DNA of 64,000 nucleotides from Lacicoccus halitifaciens. Lineage in GTDB: Bacteria; Bacillota; Bacilli; Staphylococcales; Salinicoccaceae. Below are positions 43,183 through 51,521 of the stretch, piece after piece. Position 1 is the first letter of the stretch. The number at the start of each line of letters is the position of its first letter. The stretch covers positions 62,001 to 126,000 of the forward strand of contig NZ_JBDZDV010000008.1 of assembly GCF_040544485.1 (NCBI RefSeq), read 5' to 3'. The notes under the pieces are model-generated. The model had not been told where the DNA came from, did not search any database, and saw nothing but the letters and a program-made list of their open reading frames with translations. Made by a program: the position numbers and the translations under genes.

Positions 43183-44292
43183 TCAGTCATGTTTTTTCAG
43201 ATGCGGCTGGACGTCGGTCAGCAGCGTATTCTGGAGCGCCTTGCGGTAGCGCCAGATGTTCTGGATGCTTGTCTTGATCACGGCGTATGTCGGGATCGCG
43301 ACGAGCATGCCGATGAATCCGGCGATGTTCCCTGCTGCGAGCACCACGACGATGACTGTGAGCGGATGCAGTTTCAGTGACTGCCCCATGACGTTCGGTG
43401 TGATCAGGTTGCTTTCGATCTGCTGGGCGATCAATGTGATGATCGCGACCCAGACGAACATGATCGGACTCTGTATCAGGGCGAGTATCCCCGCCGGTGC
43501 GAATGCAAGCCACGGTCCGATGAACGGTATGACGTTCAGGAAGAGTGCGAGCATCCCGAGGAGCAGTGCGTATTCAAGGCCGATGATCGTATAGCCGATG
43601 TAGAGTATGACGCCGAGTATGAAGCTGACCAGCACCTGCCCCTGTATGAATGAACGGAGCGTGCGGTCGACGTCGTAGAGCCACTCGGTCAGGAACTGCT
43701 TTACAGTGCCGGAGAACGGTGACACCATCGCCGGGACGAATTTCTCATGGTCCTTCAGCATGAAGAAATAAAAGAACGGCACAAGGACCAGTGTCAGTAT
43801 CACGCTGACCGTGCTCGTCAGGATGGAGATGGCGTTGCTCGCGATGTTGCTGACGATTTCACCACTCTGGTCGAGCAGGTTTTCGGTGAATCCTTCGATA
43901 TCGACATCGAATGGCAGTTCCTCCCTCTGGGATGACAGGAATGCGAGTATGTTCTGGAAATCACGCTGCAGTGCCGGCATGCGCTGGACCAGGTTCTGGA
44001 TCTGATCAGAAATGACCGGGACGATGACCATCACGAGTATGTTGATCACGATCAGGATGATCAGGAATACGGCGAGGATCGCCGTCAGCCTCTTGGCTTT
44101 CCTTTTTTCCAAAAAGCTCTGGATCGGCTGTGTGATGTAATACAGCAGCCCGCCAAGCAATACAGGGATGAAGATCGTTGCAATAATTGTGAACAGCGGC
44201 TCGAACACCACCTGCACCTGTATGACCAGCATTATGATCAACAGTGTGATGATGATCGCCACGCCTGACTGAAACCATGCTTTATTCGCCAT
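43183..44292 (-). CDS. AI-2E family transporter (PerM/YhhT-like)
   Basis: A 369-residue membrane protein of the family formerly called UPF0118. It has about eight segments, a FIPVLLGGLLYYITQPIQSFL opening, an extracellular stretch between, and late GLEYALLLGMLALFLNVIPFIGPWLAFAPAGILALIQ and SNLITPNVMGQSLKLHPLTVI motifs, split here into usual blocks. Members export small molecules or Na+/H+ exchange; the substrate is unknown. ATG at 44292 is chosen because it lies eight bases after AGGAG, unlike the GTG two codons earlier. Divergent from the esterase. Confidence 0.88.
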   Translation of the reverse strand: MANKAWFQSGVAIIITLLIIMLVIQVQVVFEPLFTIIATIFIPVLLGGLLYYITQPIQSFLEKRKAKRLTAILAVFLIILIVINILVMVIVPVISDQIQNLVQRMPALQRDFQNILAFLSSQREELPFDVDIEGFTENLLDQSGEIVSNIASNAISILTSTVSVILTLVLVPFFYFFMLKDHEKFVPAMVSPFSGTVKQFLTEWLYDVDRTLRSFIQGQVLVSFILGVILYIGYTIIGLEYALLLGMLALFLNVIPFIGPWLAFAPAGILALIQSPIMFVWVAIITLIAQQIESNLITPNVMGQSLKLHPLTVIVVVLAAGNIAGFIGMLVAIPTYAVIKTSIQNIWRYRKALQNTLLTDVQPHLKKHD

Positions 44293-44474
44293 CTGCACTT
44301 CTCCTTAAAAATTAGTAAGTATTTTTATAAAGTGTATCATAAAATTTCGGTATTCAAAAAACATTTCTCCCCCTTTTCCGTTTTGTTTCATGAAATAAAG
44401 GGGATAATCAATATTGTACCCCTATGTTCATCCGGGGCCGGAATTGTTACAATATTACATAAGGAGGGGTTAGC

Positions 44475-45200
44475 ATGGATATGACTGCAGGAAAGATCCA
44501 CACCGCGGAAGTGGAGTCCGAAGTGTGCGGGGAAACGTTCGAAGTGCAATATTATCTGCCGAAGAATTTCAGTGATCTGTACAGGTATAATGTGATCATC
44601 ACATTCGATTCCCAGGATTTCTTCAGGTACGGCCAGATCGAGCGGCTCTATCAGAAGCTTCGTGAAAATGAGGAGATCGACCGGGCGATCATCGTCGGGG
44701 TGCCCTACCCGGACGTCGAATGGCGGAACCACTATTTCAGTCCGAACGGAAAACATCATGAAAACATGGTGACCTTCGTCGGCCGCGAGCTGATCAAATG
44801 GATCGACAGCAATTTCAAGACTTTGGAGATGGCCAATTCGCGTGTGCTCATGGGGGAATCCCTCGCCGGCACTTTCGCCTTCAGCGTGGCACTCCAGTAT
44901 CCGACCACATTCCCGAATGCGGTGGCTTTCAGCCCGTTTGTGGATGATGACTTCATCAAGCGGTTTGAAAATCAGCCGAACCTGATGCAGCTCAATCTCT
45001 ATCACACCATCGGGCTCGAGGAAGATGATTTTGAGACGATCATGGGGGAGCAGGCCGATTTCCTCACACCGAACCGGAAATTGAATGAATTCCTTGAAAC
45101 CGAGCCGCTTGAATACGAATACCGTGAACTCGAGGGCGGCCATATATGGAAGACCTGGAAGCCGGAGCTTGAGCAGGTGCTCAGGCATTATCTGGCCTAA
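44475..45200 (+). CDS. Alpha/beta-hydrolase esterase family protein
   Basis: A 241-residue putative esterase of the esterase D type. The nucleophile is in GESLAGTFAFSVALQYP (G-x-S-x-A-G), the acid lies in a following loop (FSPFVDDDF or GLEEDDF) and the His in EGGHIWKTWKPEL. FDSQDFFRYGQIERLYQKL and IVGVPYPDVEWRNHYFSP are typical of the staphylococcal members. No signal peptide, so cytoplasmic; substrate unknown. AAGGAGGGG precedes the ATG. It is followed 72 bases later by the YjcG-like gene. Confidence 0.85.
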   Translation: MDMTAGKIHTAEVESEVCGETFEVQYYLPKNFSDLYRYNVIITFDSQDFFRYGQIERLYQKLRENEEIDRAIIVGVPYPDVEWRNHYFSPNGKHHENMVTFVGRELIKWIDSNFKTLEMANSRVLMGESLAGTFAFSVALQYPTTFPNAVAFSPFVDDDFIKRFENQPNLMQLNLYHTIGLEEDDFETIMGEQADFLTPNRKLNEFLETEPLEYEYRELEGGHIWKTWKPELEQVLRHYLA

Positions 45201-45272
45201 CTTCTGTATGAAATTTTTGAACAATCTGATATAATCGAAATAATCGAAGAAATGACATTGGGAGGAATTACC

Positions 45273-45785
45273 ATGATATTTGGTGTAGCTTTATTTCCAT
45301 CAAAAGAATTGCAGGACAAAGTGAACAGTTACAGAAAAAGATATGACCCGCACTATGCGCTCATCCCGCCGCATATTACGCTGAAGGAGAAATTCGAAGC
45401 GGATGCAAGCGAGAAGGAAGAGATCGTCAAATATTTGAAGCAGGTCGCAAAAGAACATCAGCCGACTGAAATAGAAATCAAAAAAGTTTCAAGCTTCGCC
45501 CCGACTTCACCGGTGATTTATTTCAAAGTCGAGCCGAACGAAACTTTGACTTCAATACATGATGCCCTGAACAGCGGCGACTTCTACGGCGAGAGTAAAC
45601 ACAGCTTCGTCCCGCACTTCACACTCGCACAGGGTACGACTTCGCAGGAATTCGAAGACACATTCAGCCACCTGAGCATGGCCGGCATCCATCACAAGGA
45701 AACGGTGAATAAAATCAGCCTCGCCTACCAGCTCGAAAACGGCATGTGGCAGGTTTCCGAGACATTCAGACTCGGCGAAGGATAA
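45273..45785 (+). CDS. 2'-5' RNA ligase superfamily protein (YjcG-like 2H phosphoesterase)
   Basis: A 170-residue 2H-family protein. The two signature motifs are HITLK (about residue 32) and HFTLAQ (about residue 118), each H-x-T, with the typical opening FGVALFPSKELQDKVNSYRKRY. It may act on 2',3'-cyclic or 2'-5' phosphodiesters in RNA; the target is unknown. ATG at 45273 follows GGGAGG, so the seven codons upstream are excluded. Ended by a terminator; a long repeat region follows. Confidence 0.88.
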   Translation: MIFGVALFPSKELQDKVNSYRKRYDPHYALIPPHITLKEKFEADASEKEEIVKYLKQVAKEHQPTEIEIKKVSSFAPTSPVIYFKVEPNETLTSIHDALNSGDFYGESKHSFVPHFTLAQGTTSQEFEDTFSHLSMAGIHHKETVNKISLAYQLENGMWQVSETFRLGEG

Positions 45786-45802
45786 ATAGCGATCAGTTAC
45801 GC

Positions 45803-45834
45803 CCGCAATCATGGAGATTGTGGGTTTTTTGCTT
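45803..45834 (+). terminator. Terminator of the YjcG-like gene
   Basis: CCCGCAATC pairs with GATTGTGGG, followed by six T. Confidence 0.85.
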
Positions 45835-45883
45835 TTGTGAGGGGGGTGCGGGGTGCGCGGCGGTGTGTCGGTCGGTGGTTATC

Positions 45884-46083
45884 GGACCGTCCCGGCGCGT
45901 GCGATGAGCTGTTGGGCGCTTAACGGACCGTCCCGGCGCGTGCGATGAGCTGTTGGGCGCTTAACGGACCGTCCCGGCGCGTGCGATGAGCTGTTGCACG
46001 TTTAACGGACCGTCCCGGCGCGCGCGATGAGCTGTTGGGCGCTTAATGGACCGTCCCGGCGCGTGCGATGAGCGGTTGGAGGA
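45884..46083. repeat. Second repeat family, 41-bp period (5 units)
   Basis: GGACCGTCC occurs at 45884, 45925, 45966, 46007 and 46048, each 41 bases apart, within units that read AACGGACCGTCCCGGCGCG, then GCGATGAGCTGTTGGGCG. The units are nearly identical. They run directly into the ATCGGCC array at 46088 with almost no change of phase. Confidence 0.95.
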
Positions 46084-46087
46084 TCTT

Positions 46088-46363
46088 ATCGGCCAAACCA
46101 GCTTCCACTTGGCCGATGGGGACCGTCTATCGGCCAAACCAGACTCGACTTGGCCGATGGGGGACTTCTATCAGCCAAACCAGCGCCCACTTGGCCGATG
46201 GGGGCCGTCTATCGGCCAAACCAATATCCACTTGGCCGATGGGGGCCGTCTATCGGCCAAACCAATATCCACTTGGCCGATGGGGAGCGTTTACCGGCCG
46301 AACCAGACTCGACTTGGCCGATGGGAGTCGTCCATCGGCCAAACCAACGCCCACTTGGCCGAT
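46088..46363. repeat. 41-bp palindromic repeat array D (7 units)
   Basis: Units begin at 46088, 46129, 46170, 46211, 46252, 46293 and 46334, all 41 bases apart. Most have ATCGGCCAA / TTGGCCGAT arms; variants are ATCAGCC, ACCGGCC and CGACTTGG. One degenerate pair with CGCTCA / AATAAGTGATGG follows to about 46445. Lies between convergent YjcG-like and fabI genes. Confidence 0.95.
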
Positions 46364-46482
46364 ATGGGGACCCCATCTCACTCACACAACTCAATGAGCG
46401 GTAGACAGCCCCCATCGCTCACTCAACCCACTCAATAAGTGATGGAGGACCCACGCACGCACACCTTACCCCCTGCAAAATC

Positions 46483-46525
46483 AAAAAAACCGGTCCCCCG
46501 CTTCTTGCGAGGGTACCGGTTTTAT
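46483..46525 (-). terminator. Terminator of fabI
   Basis: ACCGGTACCCTCGC pairs with GCGGGGGACCGGT on the minus strand with T runs after it. Confidence 0.85.
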
Positions 46526-46533
46526 TTTCACTA

Positions 46534-47301
46534 TTATGCCATGATGTTTGCGCCGGAATCGACGTGGACGATTTCGCCCGTGATGCCGGAAGCGAGGTCG
46601 CTCAAGAGGAAGGCGACGGCGTTGCCGACTTCAAGCTGGTCGACGTTGCGCTTCAATGGTGCACGCTGTTCGATTTCTTTCAAAATCGTCTTGAACTCGC
46701 CGACTGCGGAAGAGCTCAGTGTACGGATCGGTCCCGCGGACACCGCGTTCACGCGGTAGCCGTCTTCACCGAGGTCGAGCGCCAGGTAGCGTACGCTCGC
46801 ATCGAGCGCCGCCTTCGCAACGCCCATGACGTTGTAGTTCGGCATTGCGCGTTCGCCGCCGAGGTAAGTCATCGTCACAAGGCTCGCGCCCGGATTGAAT
46901 GCCTTCTTCGCATGCTTCGCAACGATCGCAAGTGAGTATGCACTGATATCGAGTGCCAGCGCGAATCCTTCACGTGAAGTTTCGCTGTAGCCGCCCTGCA
47001 GCTCATCCTTGTTCGCATACGCGATCGCGTGGAGGACACCGTCGACGCCGCCGGTCTTCTCCTTGATTTCGTCGAACGCACGCTCGACTTCCTCATCCTT
47101 CGACACATCGCACTCGACGATGATGTCATGGTCGCCCTGAAGGTCGCCGAGAAGCTTGTCGAGCTCCCTGCGGAAACGCTCGTTCAGTATCGTGAATACG
47201 AGTTTTGCACCCATGCTGTCCAGTGCACGTGCTGCGCCCCATGCGATGCTGCGCTTGTTCGCAACACCCATGATGACATAAGTTTTGCCTTCTAAATTCA
47301 T
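46534..47301 (-). CDS. fabI: Enoyl-[acyl-carrier-protein] reductase (NADPH/NADH)
   Basis: A 255-residue short-chain reductase that makes the last step of each fatty-acid elongation cycle. It has the FabI opening YVIMGVANKRSIAWGAARAL, and the catalytic Tyr-x6-Lys arrangement in NYNVMGVAKAALDASVRYLA with the upstream Tyr in MTYLGGERAMPNY; VNAVSAGPIRTLSSSAV and ITGEIVHVDSGANIM follow. ATG at 47301 lies behind AAAGGAG. A FapR box overlaps its promoter, so it should be induced when malonyl-CoA rises. fabF is in the same window at 63486. Confidence 0.95.
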   Translation of the reverse strand: MNLEGKTYVIMGVANKRSIAWGAARALDSMGAKLVFTILNERFRRELDKLLGDLQGDHDIIVECDVSKDEEVERAFDEIKEKTGGVDGVLHAIAYANKDELQGGYSETSREGFALALDISAYSLAIVAKHAKKAFNPGASLVTMTYLGGERAMPNYNVMGVAKAALDASVRYLALDLGEDGYRVNAVSAGPIRTLSSSAVGEFKTILKEIEQRAPLKRNVDQLEVGNAVAFLLSDLASGITGEIVHVDSGANIMA

Positions 47302-47344
47302 GGTCAAGTCTCCTTTATTGAAACGAATGTTTTTATCGCTTGTT

Positions 47345-47389
47345 ATTAGTACCTACTACTAATTTACTAATAATGACACCAAAATGCAA
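47345..47389 (-). promoter_or_regulatory. fabI promoter with FapR operator
   Basis: ATTAGTACCTACTACTAAT (47345-47363) matches the FapR consensus TTAGTACC-N2-TACTAA-type palindrome. On the minus strand TTGCAT (47384-47389), a 17-base spacer and TAAATT (47361-47366) form the promoter, and the operator covers the -10 and start region. FapR, the malonyl-CoA-sensing repressor, is not encoded in the window. Confidence 0.85.
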
Positions 47390-47409
47390 CACTTATCATA
47401 ATGCATCAC

Positions 47410-47438
47410 TGAAAAATAAAACCATCACAACCGTGATC
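47410..47438 (-). terminator. Likely terminator of mgtE
   Basis: ATCAC/GTGAT short stem followed by GGTTTTATTTTTC on the minus strand, just past the mgtE stop. Weaker than the others. Confidence 0.5.
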
Positions 47439-47444
47439 GCCCAC

Positions 47445-48821
47445 TTACATCAATGCTGCCATGAATGTATTCGCCAGGGCGAAATAAATCATCAGGCTCA
47501 CGATGTCATTACCCGTCGTGATGAACGGACCGCTCGCGACTGCCGGGTCTATGCCCACTTTGTTCATGAACATAGGCACGACGGTGCCGATGAATGTCGC
47601 AACAGTCATGGCGACAAACAGGCTGAAGGCGACGATCATCCCGAGGACCGGCTCCTGGTAGAGCACCACGATGATGAGGTAGATCAGTACACCGCAGGTC
47701 AGGCCGGTGATCACGCCGGAACCGACTTCCCGGAATACGAGCTTCACCTTGGATGAGGCACTCACTTCACCGGTCGCGATGCCCCGCACCACGACGGCGA
47801 GCGACTGGGTCCCGGTGTTGCCCGCCATGCCTGCAATCAACGGGATGAAGGCGCCGAGCAGGACGACCTGCGCCAGCGTGTCTTCGAAGAATGACAGCAT
47901 CCCCGCTGTGATCATGCCCATGAAAGTCAGGCCGACCAGCCAGGGCAGGCGTTTTTTCGCCGTTTGCCACGAGGTGTCCGAAGTGCTTTCGGATTCACTC
48001 ATACCCGCAAGGCGGGAGTAGTCTTCGCTTGCCTCTTCATCGATGACGTCCATGATGTCATCGGCGGTGATGATGCCGACGAGGTGGTCCTGGTAATCCA
48101 GCACCGGCAGTGCCAGGAAGTCGTAGTCACGCATGATCTGCGCCACTTCCTCCTGGTCGTCCGATACGAGGACCGAAACGACACGTTCGTTCATGATGTC
48201 GCCGATGTACTCATCATCATCGGCGACGATCAGTTCCCGGAGGGACATGATGCCTGCGAGCTTCCGGCGCTCGTCGACGATGAATACATAATAGATCGTC
48301 TCCGAGAACTGGGCGACTTCCTTCAGATGGCGCATGGCCTCCCGGACGGTCATCGTCGAATCGAGGCTCACGAATTCCGTCGTCATGATACCGCCGGCTG
48401 TGTCCTCCTCGTAGTTCAGGAGGCTGCGGATCTGTGACGCATCCTCCCTGTCCATCAATGTAAGGAATGTCGTGACTTTCGACTTCGGCAATTCGTTTAA
48501 GATGTCGGCCGCGTTGTCATACTGCATCTTCCCGATCATTTCCGCGGCATAGTGGGAATCCATCGTCTCGAACAGTTCATCGTAGCTCTCGTCATCATCG
48601 ATCTCCATCGTATCGAAGAACATAGAGACTTCTTCCGGTGAGAGCATCTCGTACAGGAGGTTCCTGTCCGCTTCATCGAGGCCCAGGTAAAACTCGCTCT
48701 GCTCATAAGTGTGCAGATCGAGGAAGGCTTCCCTGAAGCCGTCTATATCATTGTCCCGAAGCTGGGTGAGCAATGCATCGTATTCAATTTCTATCTCTGT
48801 CATCTCTTCGATCTCCGGCAT
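47445..48821 (-). CDS. mgtE: Magnesium transporter MgtE
   Basis: A 458-residue Mg2+ channel. Residues 1-120 are the acidic superhelical N domain (many D/E, DEADRNLLYEMLSPEEVSMFFDTM pattern in blocks), followed by two CBS domains (GGIMTTEFVSLDSTMTVREAM and DIMNERVVSVLVSDDQEEVAQIM) that sense Mg2+, and a five-segment pore with the signature PLIAGMAGNTGTQSLAVVVRG. ATG at 48821 follows GGGGGTGG. It starts 18 bases after nadK ends and is the last gene of the relQ-nadK-mgtE operon. In staphylococci a pseudouridine synthase gene (rluD type) lies between nadK and mgtE; it is absent here. Confidence 0.94.
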   Translation of the reverse strand: MPEIEEMTEIEIEYDALLTQLRDNDIDGFREAFLDLHTYEQSEFYLGLDEADRNLLYEMLSPEEVSMFFDTMEIDDDESYDELFETMDSHYAAEMIGKMQYDNAADILNELPKSKVTTFLTLMDREDASQIRSLLNYEEDTAGGIMTTEFVSLDSTMTVREAMRHLKEVAQFSETIYYVFIVDERRKLAGIMSLRELIVADDDEYIGDIMNERVVSVLVSDDQEEVAQIMRDYDFLALPVLDYQDHLVGIITADDIMDVIDEEASEDYSRLAGMSESESTSDTSWQTAKKRLPWLVGLTFMGMITAGMLSFFEDTLAQVVLLGAFIPLIAGMAGNTGTQSLAVVVRGIATGEVSASSKVKLVFREVGSGVITGLTCGVLIYLIIVVLYQEPVLGMIVAFSLFVAMTVATFIGTVVPMFMNKVGIDPAVASGPFITTGNDIVSLMIYFALANTFMAALM

Positions 48822-48839
48822 CAAGCCCACCCCCTAAAG

Positions 48840-49643
48840 TTAGTTTCTGTCTGAAATGAATGAATCATGCACCCGTTTCCAGAACGGGAACGGCCTGAAC
48901 CTTGCGAACTTCACCTTTTCATCCGCCACCCTGAACTGGATCTGCCGCACACCTTTATGTACCAGGTTGATGTGGTCGACGGTCATCTTGTACACTTCGC
49001 TGTTGACCGGGTGGACCTGGGTCGTATGGTGTTTCGGCAGCACGAGCGGCGAGCCGACGGTCCTGAACACGCTGTTGTTGATCGAGGCGATCTCGGTCAG
49101 CTGCAGCGCCTCGATCGACGGATGTATGATCGCACCGCCGAGGGCTTTATTGTATGCGGTCGAGCCCGAAGGGGTCGATACACATATGCCGTCCCCGCGG
49201 AAGCGTTCGAAGTGCTGGTTGCGGATGTCGATGTCGCTGACGAGCGTCGTGCCGTCTTCGGTGCGGAGCGTCGACTCGTTCAGCGCAAGGTACCTCGATT
49301 CCGTCCCGAAGTTTTCGTATGTGATGATGATCTCGAGCAGCGGATACTCGATCAGCTGGTATTCGTCGTTCTGTATCGATATGACCAGCCGCTCCACCTC
49401 ATGCGGCAGCCAGTCCGCGTAGAATCCGAGGTGCCCGGTGTGCACGCCGACGAAGGACGCCGTATCGAGCAGGTGCTGGAAGCGGTGAAAGGCCTGCAGC
49501 AGGGTGCCGTCCCCGCCGACCGAGATCACCATTTCCGGATCCTTCTCATCATGCTCCATCCCCATATCCGCCATATAATGGAGCATCCGGTCTTTCAAGG
49601 CGTTCGACTTCGTGTCCCCTTTGGAGACGATGACAAATCTCAT
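48840..49643 (-). CDS. nadK: NAD kinase
   Basis: A 267-residue enzyme that phosphorylates NAD+ to NADP+. The glycine-rich ATP site is VISVGGDGTLLQAFHRF, the conserved NE is in YLALNESTLR, and the substrate loop is DGICVSTPSGSTAYNKALGGAI. ATG at 49643 follows AAAGGAGGG, so six codons upstream are excluded. It overlaps no neighbour but lies 21 bases after relQ; both feed the same nucleotide pool. Confidence 0.95.
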   Translation of the reverse strand: MRFVIVSKGDTKSNALKDRMLHYMADMGMEHDEKDPEMVISVGGDGTLLQAFHRFQHLLDTASFVGVHTGHLGFYADWLPHEVERLVISIQNDEYQLIEYPLLEIIITYENFGTESRYLALNESTLRTEDGTTLVSDIDIRNQHFERFRGDGICVSTPSGSTAYNKALGGAIIHPSIEALQLTEIASINNSVFRTVGSPLVLPKHHTTQVHPVNSEVYKMTVDHINLVHKGVRQIQFRVADEKVKFARFRPFPFWKRVHDSFISDRN

Positions 49644-49664
49644 GGAATGCCCTCCTTTCATCCT

Positions 49665-50285
49665 CTAAATGTTGCGTTTCTTGGAATAGTATTTTTGTGC
49701 ATCCTGTATCTCTTCCCTGATCTCGGACATTTCCTGGTCCAAAAGATACGCCGCTTCCGCAGCGTTCTGCAGGCGCCTCTTGATCTCGGGCGGGTACTCC
49801 CCGGAATATTTATAGTTCAGTGTATGCTCGATCGTCGCCCAGAAATTCATGGCGAGCGTCCTGATCTGGATCTCTGCGAGTATATGGACCGGCCCGTCGA
49901 TACTTTCGACGCGGTACCTTATGATCAGGTGGTAGGAGCGGTAGCCGCTCTCCTTCGTGTTTTCCACGTAATCCCTTTCTTCGACGACTTCCATATCCTC
50001 GCGCAGACGGATCTGGCTGCAGATCATCTCAATGTCGTCGACGAACTGGCACATGATGCGGATGCCTGCAATGTCGTACATCTCTTCACGCAGCCTGTCG
50101 TAAGGGATGTTGCGTGTGTTCGCTTTTTCAATGATGCTCTGCACCGGCTTTACACGGGCGGTCACGAACTCGACCGGTGAGTATTGGCGGTTCAGCTGAT
50201 AATCTTTGCGGATCCCCTTGAGCTTGATTTTGAGCTCTTCCACAGCTTGTTGATAGGGCGCAAGAAATTTATCCCATCCATCCAT
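49665..50285 (-). CDS. relQ: Small alarmone synthetase RelQ
   Basis: A 206-residue (p)ppGpp synthetase without hydrolase domain. Synthetase motifs are in order: VEFVTARVKPVQSIIEK, DIAGIRIMCQFVDDIE, GYRSYHLIIRYRV, and AEIQIRTLAMNFWATIEHTLNYKY (catalytic Glu). RelQ rather than RelP is chosen from the synteny with nadK and mgtE and the QxxNRQY-type N-terminus; a C-terminal helical tail RRLQNAAEAAYLLDQEMSEIREEI supports tetramer formation. First gene of the operon, divergent from the CYTH gene. Confidence 0.92.
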   Translation of the reverse strand: MDGWDKFLAPYQQAVEELKIKLKGIRKDYQLNRQYSPVEFVTARVKPVQSIIEKANTRNIPYDRLREEMYDIAGIRIMCQFVDDIEMICSQIRLREDMEVVEERDYVENTKESGYRSYHLIIRYRVESIDGPVHILAEIQIRTLAMNFWATIEHTLNYKYSGEYPPEIKRRLQNAAEAAYLLDQEMSEIREEIQDAQKYYSKKRNI

Positions 50286-50515
50286 CTAAACGCCTCCATT
50301 TATATCTGGTCCGGATATTTGAATTTCAATGCTTCCAATATCGGACATGCCGGCAAAGGCATGCCCGGATCAAATCCAGTATAACATTTTGCAGTGCATG
50401 CGCACTGTCGACGCTTTTAATTTTACCATATCGCCATCCTTTTGATAATGTCTTAAATCTGTTTGCTTTACAGCCGTTTTTAAATTTCGGATAATACTAT
50501 ATAAGGAGTGAGAGA

Positions 50516-51106
50516 ATGCCGGAACTTGAGATTGAATTTAAAAATTTGCTGAACGAAAACGAATATAGTACGCTGTATCATACTTTCTTTGAAAATACAG
50601 AAGGCCATTCGCTGGTCAACTATTACATAGATACCCCGGATCTTGAACTGAGGCGCAACATACTGCTGCTCAGGGTGCGCCTCACCTCCGGGAAGCAGGT
50701 CATGACACTGAAGGCGCCGACGATAAAAGGCGTGCTCGAGTTCCACGCGGAAGTGGATTATGACCTGGACAACATGAAACATATCGGTGAGGCGGAAATC
50801 CCGGAAGTCATCGCCCATGAAATCGAAAAGCGCGGCATCCGGGTGGAAGACTTGAGAATCTACGGGCGCCTCGCCACCGAACGCCGTGAAACGGAGTATA
50901 AGGGCGGGCTGCTCGTCCTTGATAAATGCGCATATCTCGACACGACCGACTATGAAATCGAATATGAAGTCAGCGATTACGATAAAGGTGAAACGATATT
51001 CAACCGGCTGATGGCAGAGCATGACATCGACCGCCGGGATGAAGTGACGAAAAGCGAACGTTTCTACCGTGTTTTAAGAAAAGAGAAGGATGATGCAAAA
51101 TGGTGA
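50516..51106 (+). CDS. CYTH domain protein (YjbK-like)
   Basis: A 196-residue triphosphate-tunnel enzyme. The signature E-x-E-x-K is in ELEIEFKNLL at the N-terminus; basic and acidic tunnel residues follow in LLLRVRLTSGKQVMTLKAP and YEIEYEVSDYDKGE, and KSERFYRVL closes the fold. Members hydrolyse inorganic triphosphate or thiamine triphosphate; activity here is unproven. The stop overlaps the globin start by eight bases, so the two are one operon, possibly with spxH. Divergent from relQ. Confidence 0.9.
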   Translation: MPELEIEFKNLLNENEYSTLYHTFFENTEGHSLVNYYIDTPDLELRRNILLLRVRLTSGKQVMTLKAPTIKGVLEFHAEVDYDLDNMKHIGEAEIPEVIAHEIEKRGIRVEDLRIYGRLATERRETEYKGGLLVLDKCAYLDTTDYEIEYEVSDYDKGETIFNRLMAEHDIDRRDEVTKSERFYRVLRKEKDDAKW

Positions 51107-51486
51107 AAAAGAACCCGCTCTCGAACCCATATAAAGCGATCGGCACGGAAAAGCTCTATGCCATGGTCGACCGCTTCTACTACTACGTCGAACGCGACGA
51201 CCGCATCAACCACCTGTTCCCCGGTGATTTCAAGGAGACCGCCTTCAAGCAGAAATTATTCCAGGTGCAGTTCCTCGGCGGGCCGAACCTCTACATCCAG
51301 GAGTACGGCCATCCGATGATGAAGGCGCGCCATATGCCTTTCGTCATCACGCCCGCGGCCCGGGATGCGTGGCTTGAAAACATATACCAGGCCATGCTTG
51401 ATGTGGAGATCCCTGAAGATTTGAGGGAATTTTTATTCAAAAGGTATACGATGACTGCCAACCATATGGTCAATACACCCGACTGA
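51100..51486 (+). CDS. Truncated haemoglobin (group II, YjbI-like)
   Basis: A 128-residue haem protein. The typical opening NPYKAIGTEKLYAMVDRFYYYVERDDRINHLFPGDF is present in parts, with GGPNLYIQEYGHPMMKARHMPFVITPAARDAWLENIYQAM later; the His in ARHMPF is the proximal haem ligand. It may bind O2 or NO. It starts inside the CYTH stop region and ends 35 bases before spxH. The globin-SpxH neighbourhood is conserved in staphylococci and bacilli and points to redox or nitric-oxide stress. Confidence 0.92.
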   Translation: MVKKNPLSNPYKAIGTEKLYAMVDRFYYYVERDDRINHLFPGDFKETAFKQKLFQVQFLGGPNLYIQEYGHPMMKARHMPFVITPAARDAWLENIYQAMLDVEIPEDLREFLFKRYTMTANHMVNTPD

Positions 51487-51521
51487 GTTTTCGTATTAGT
51501 GAGATTTAAGGAGGAGCTTAG

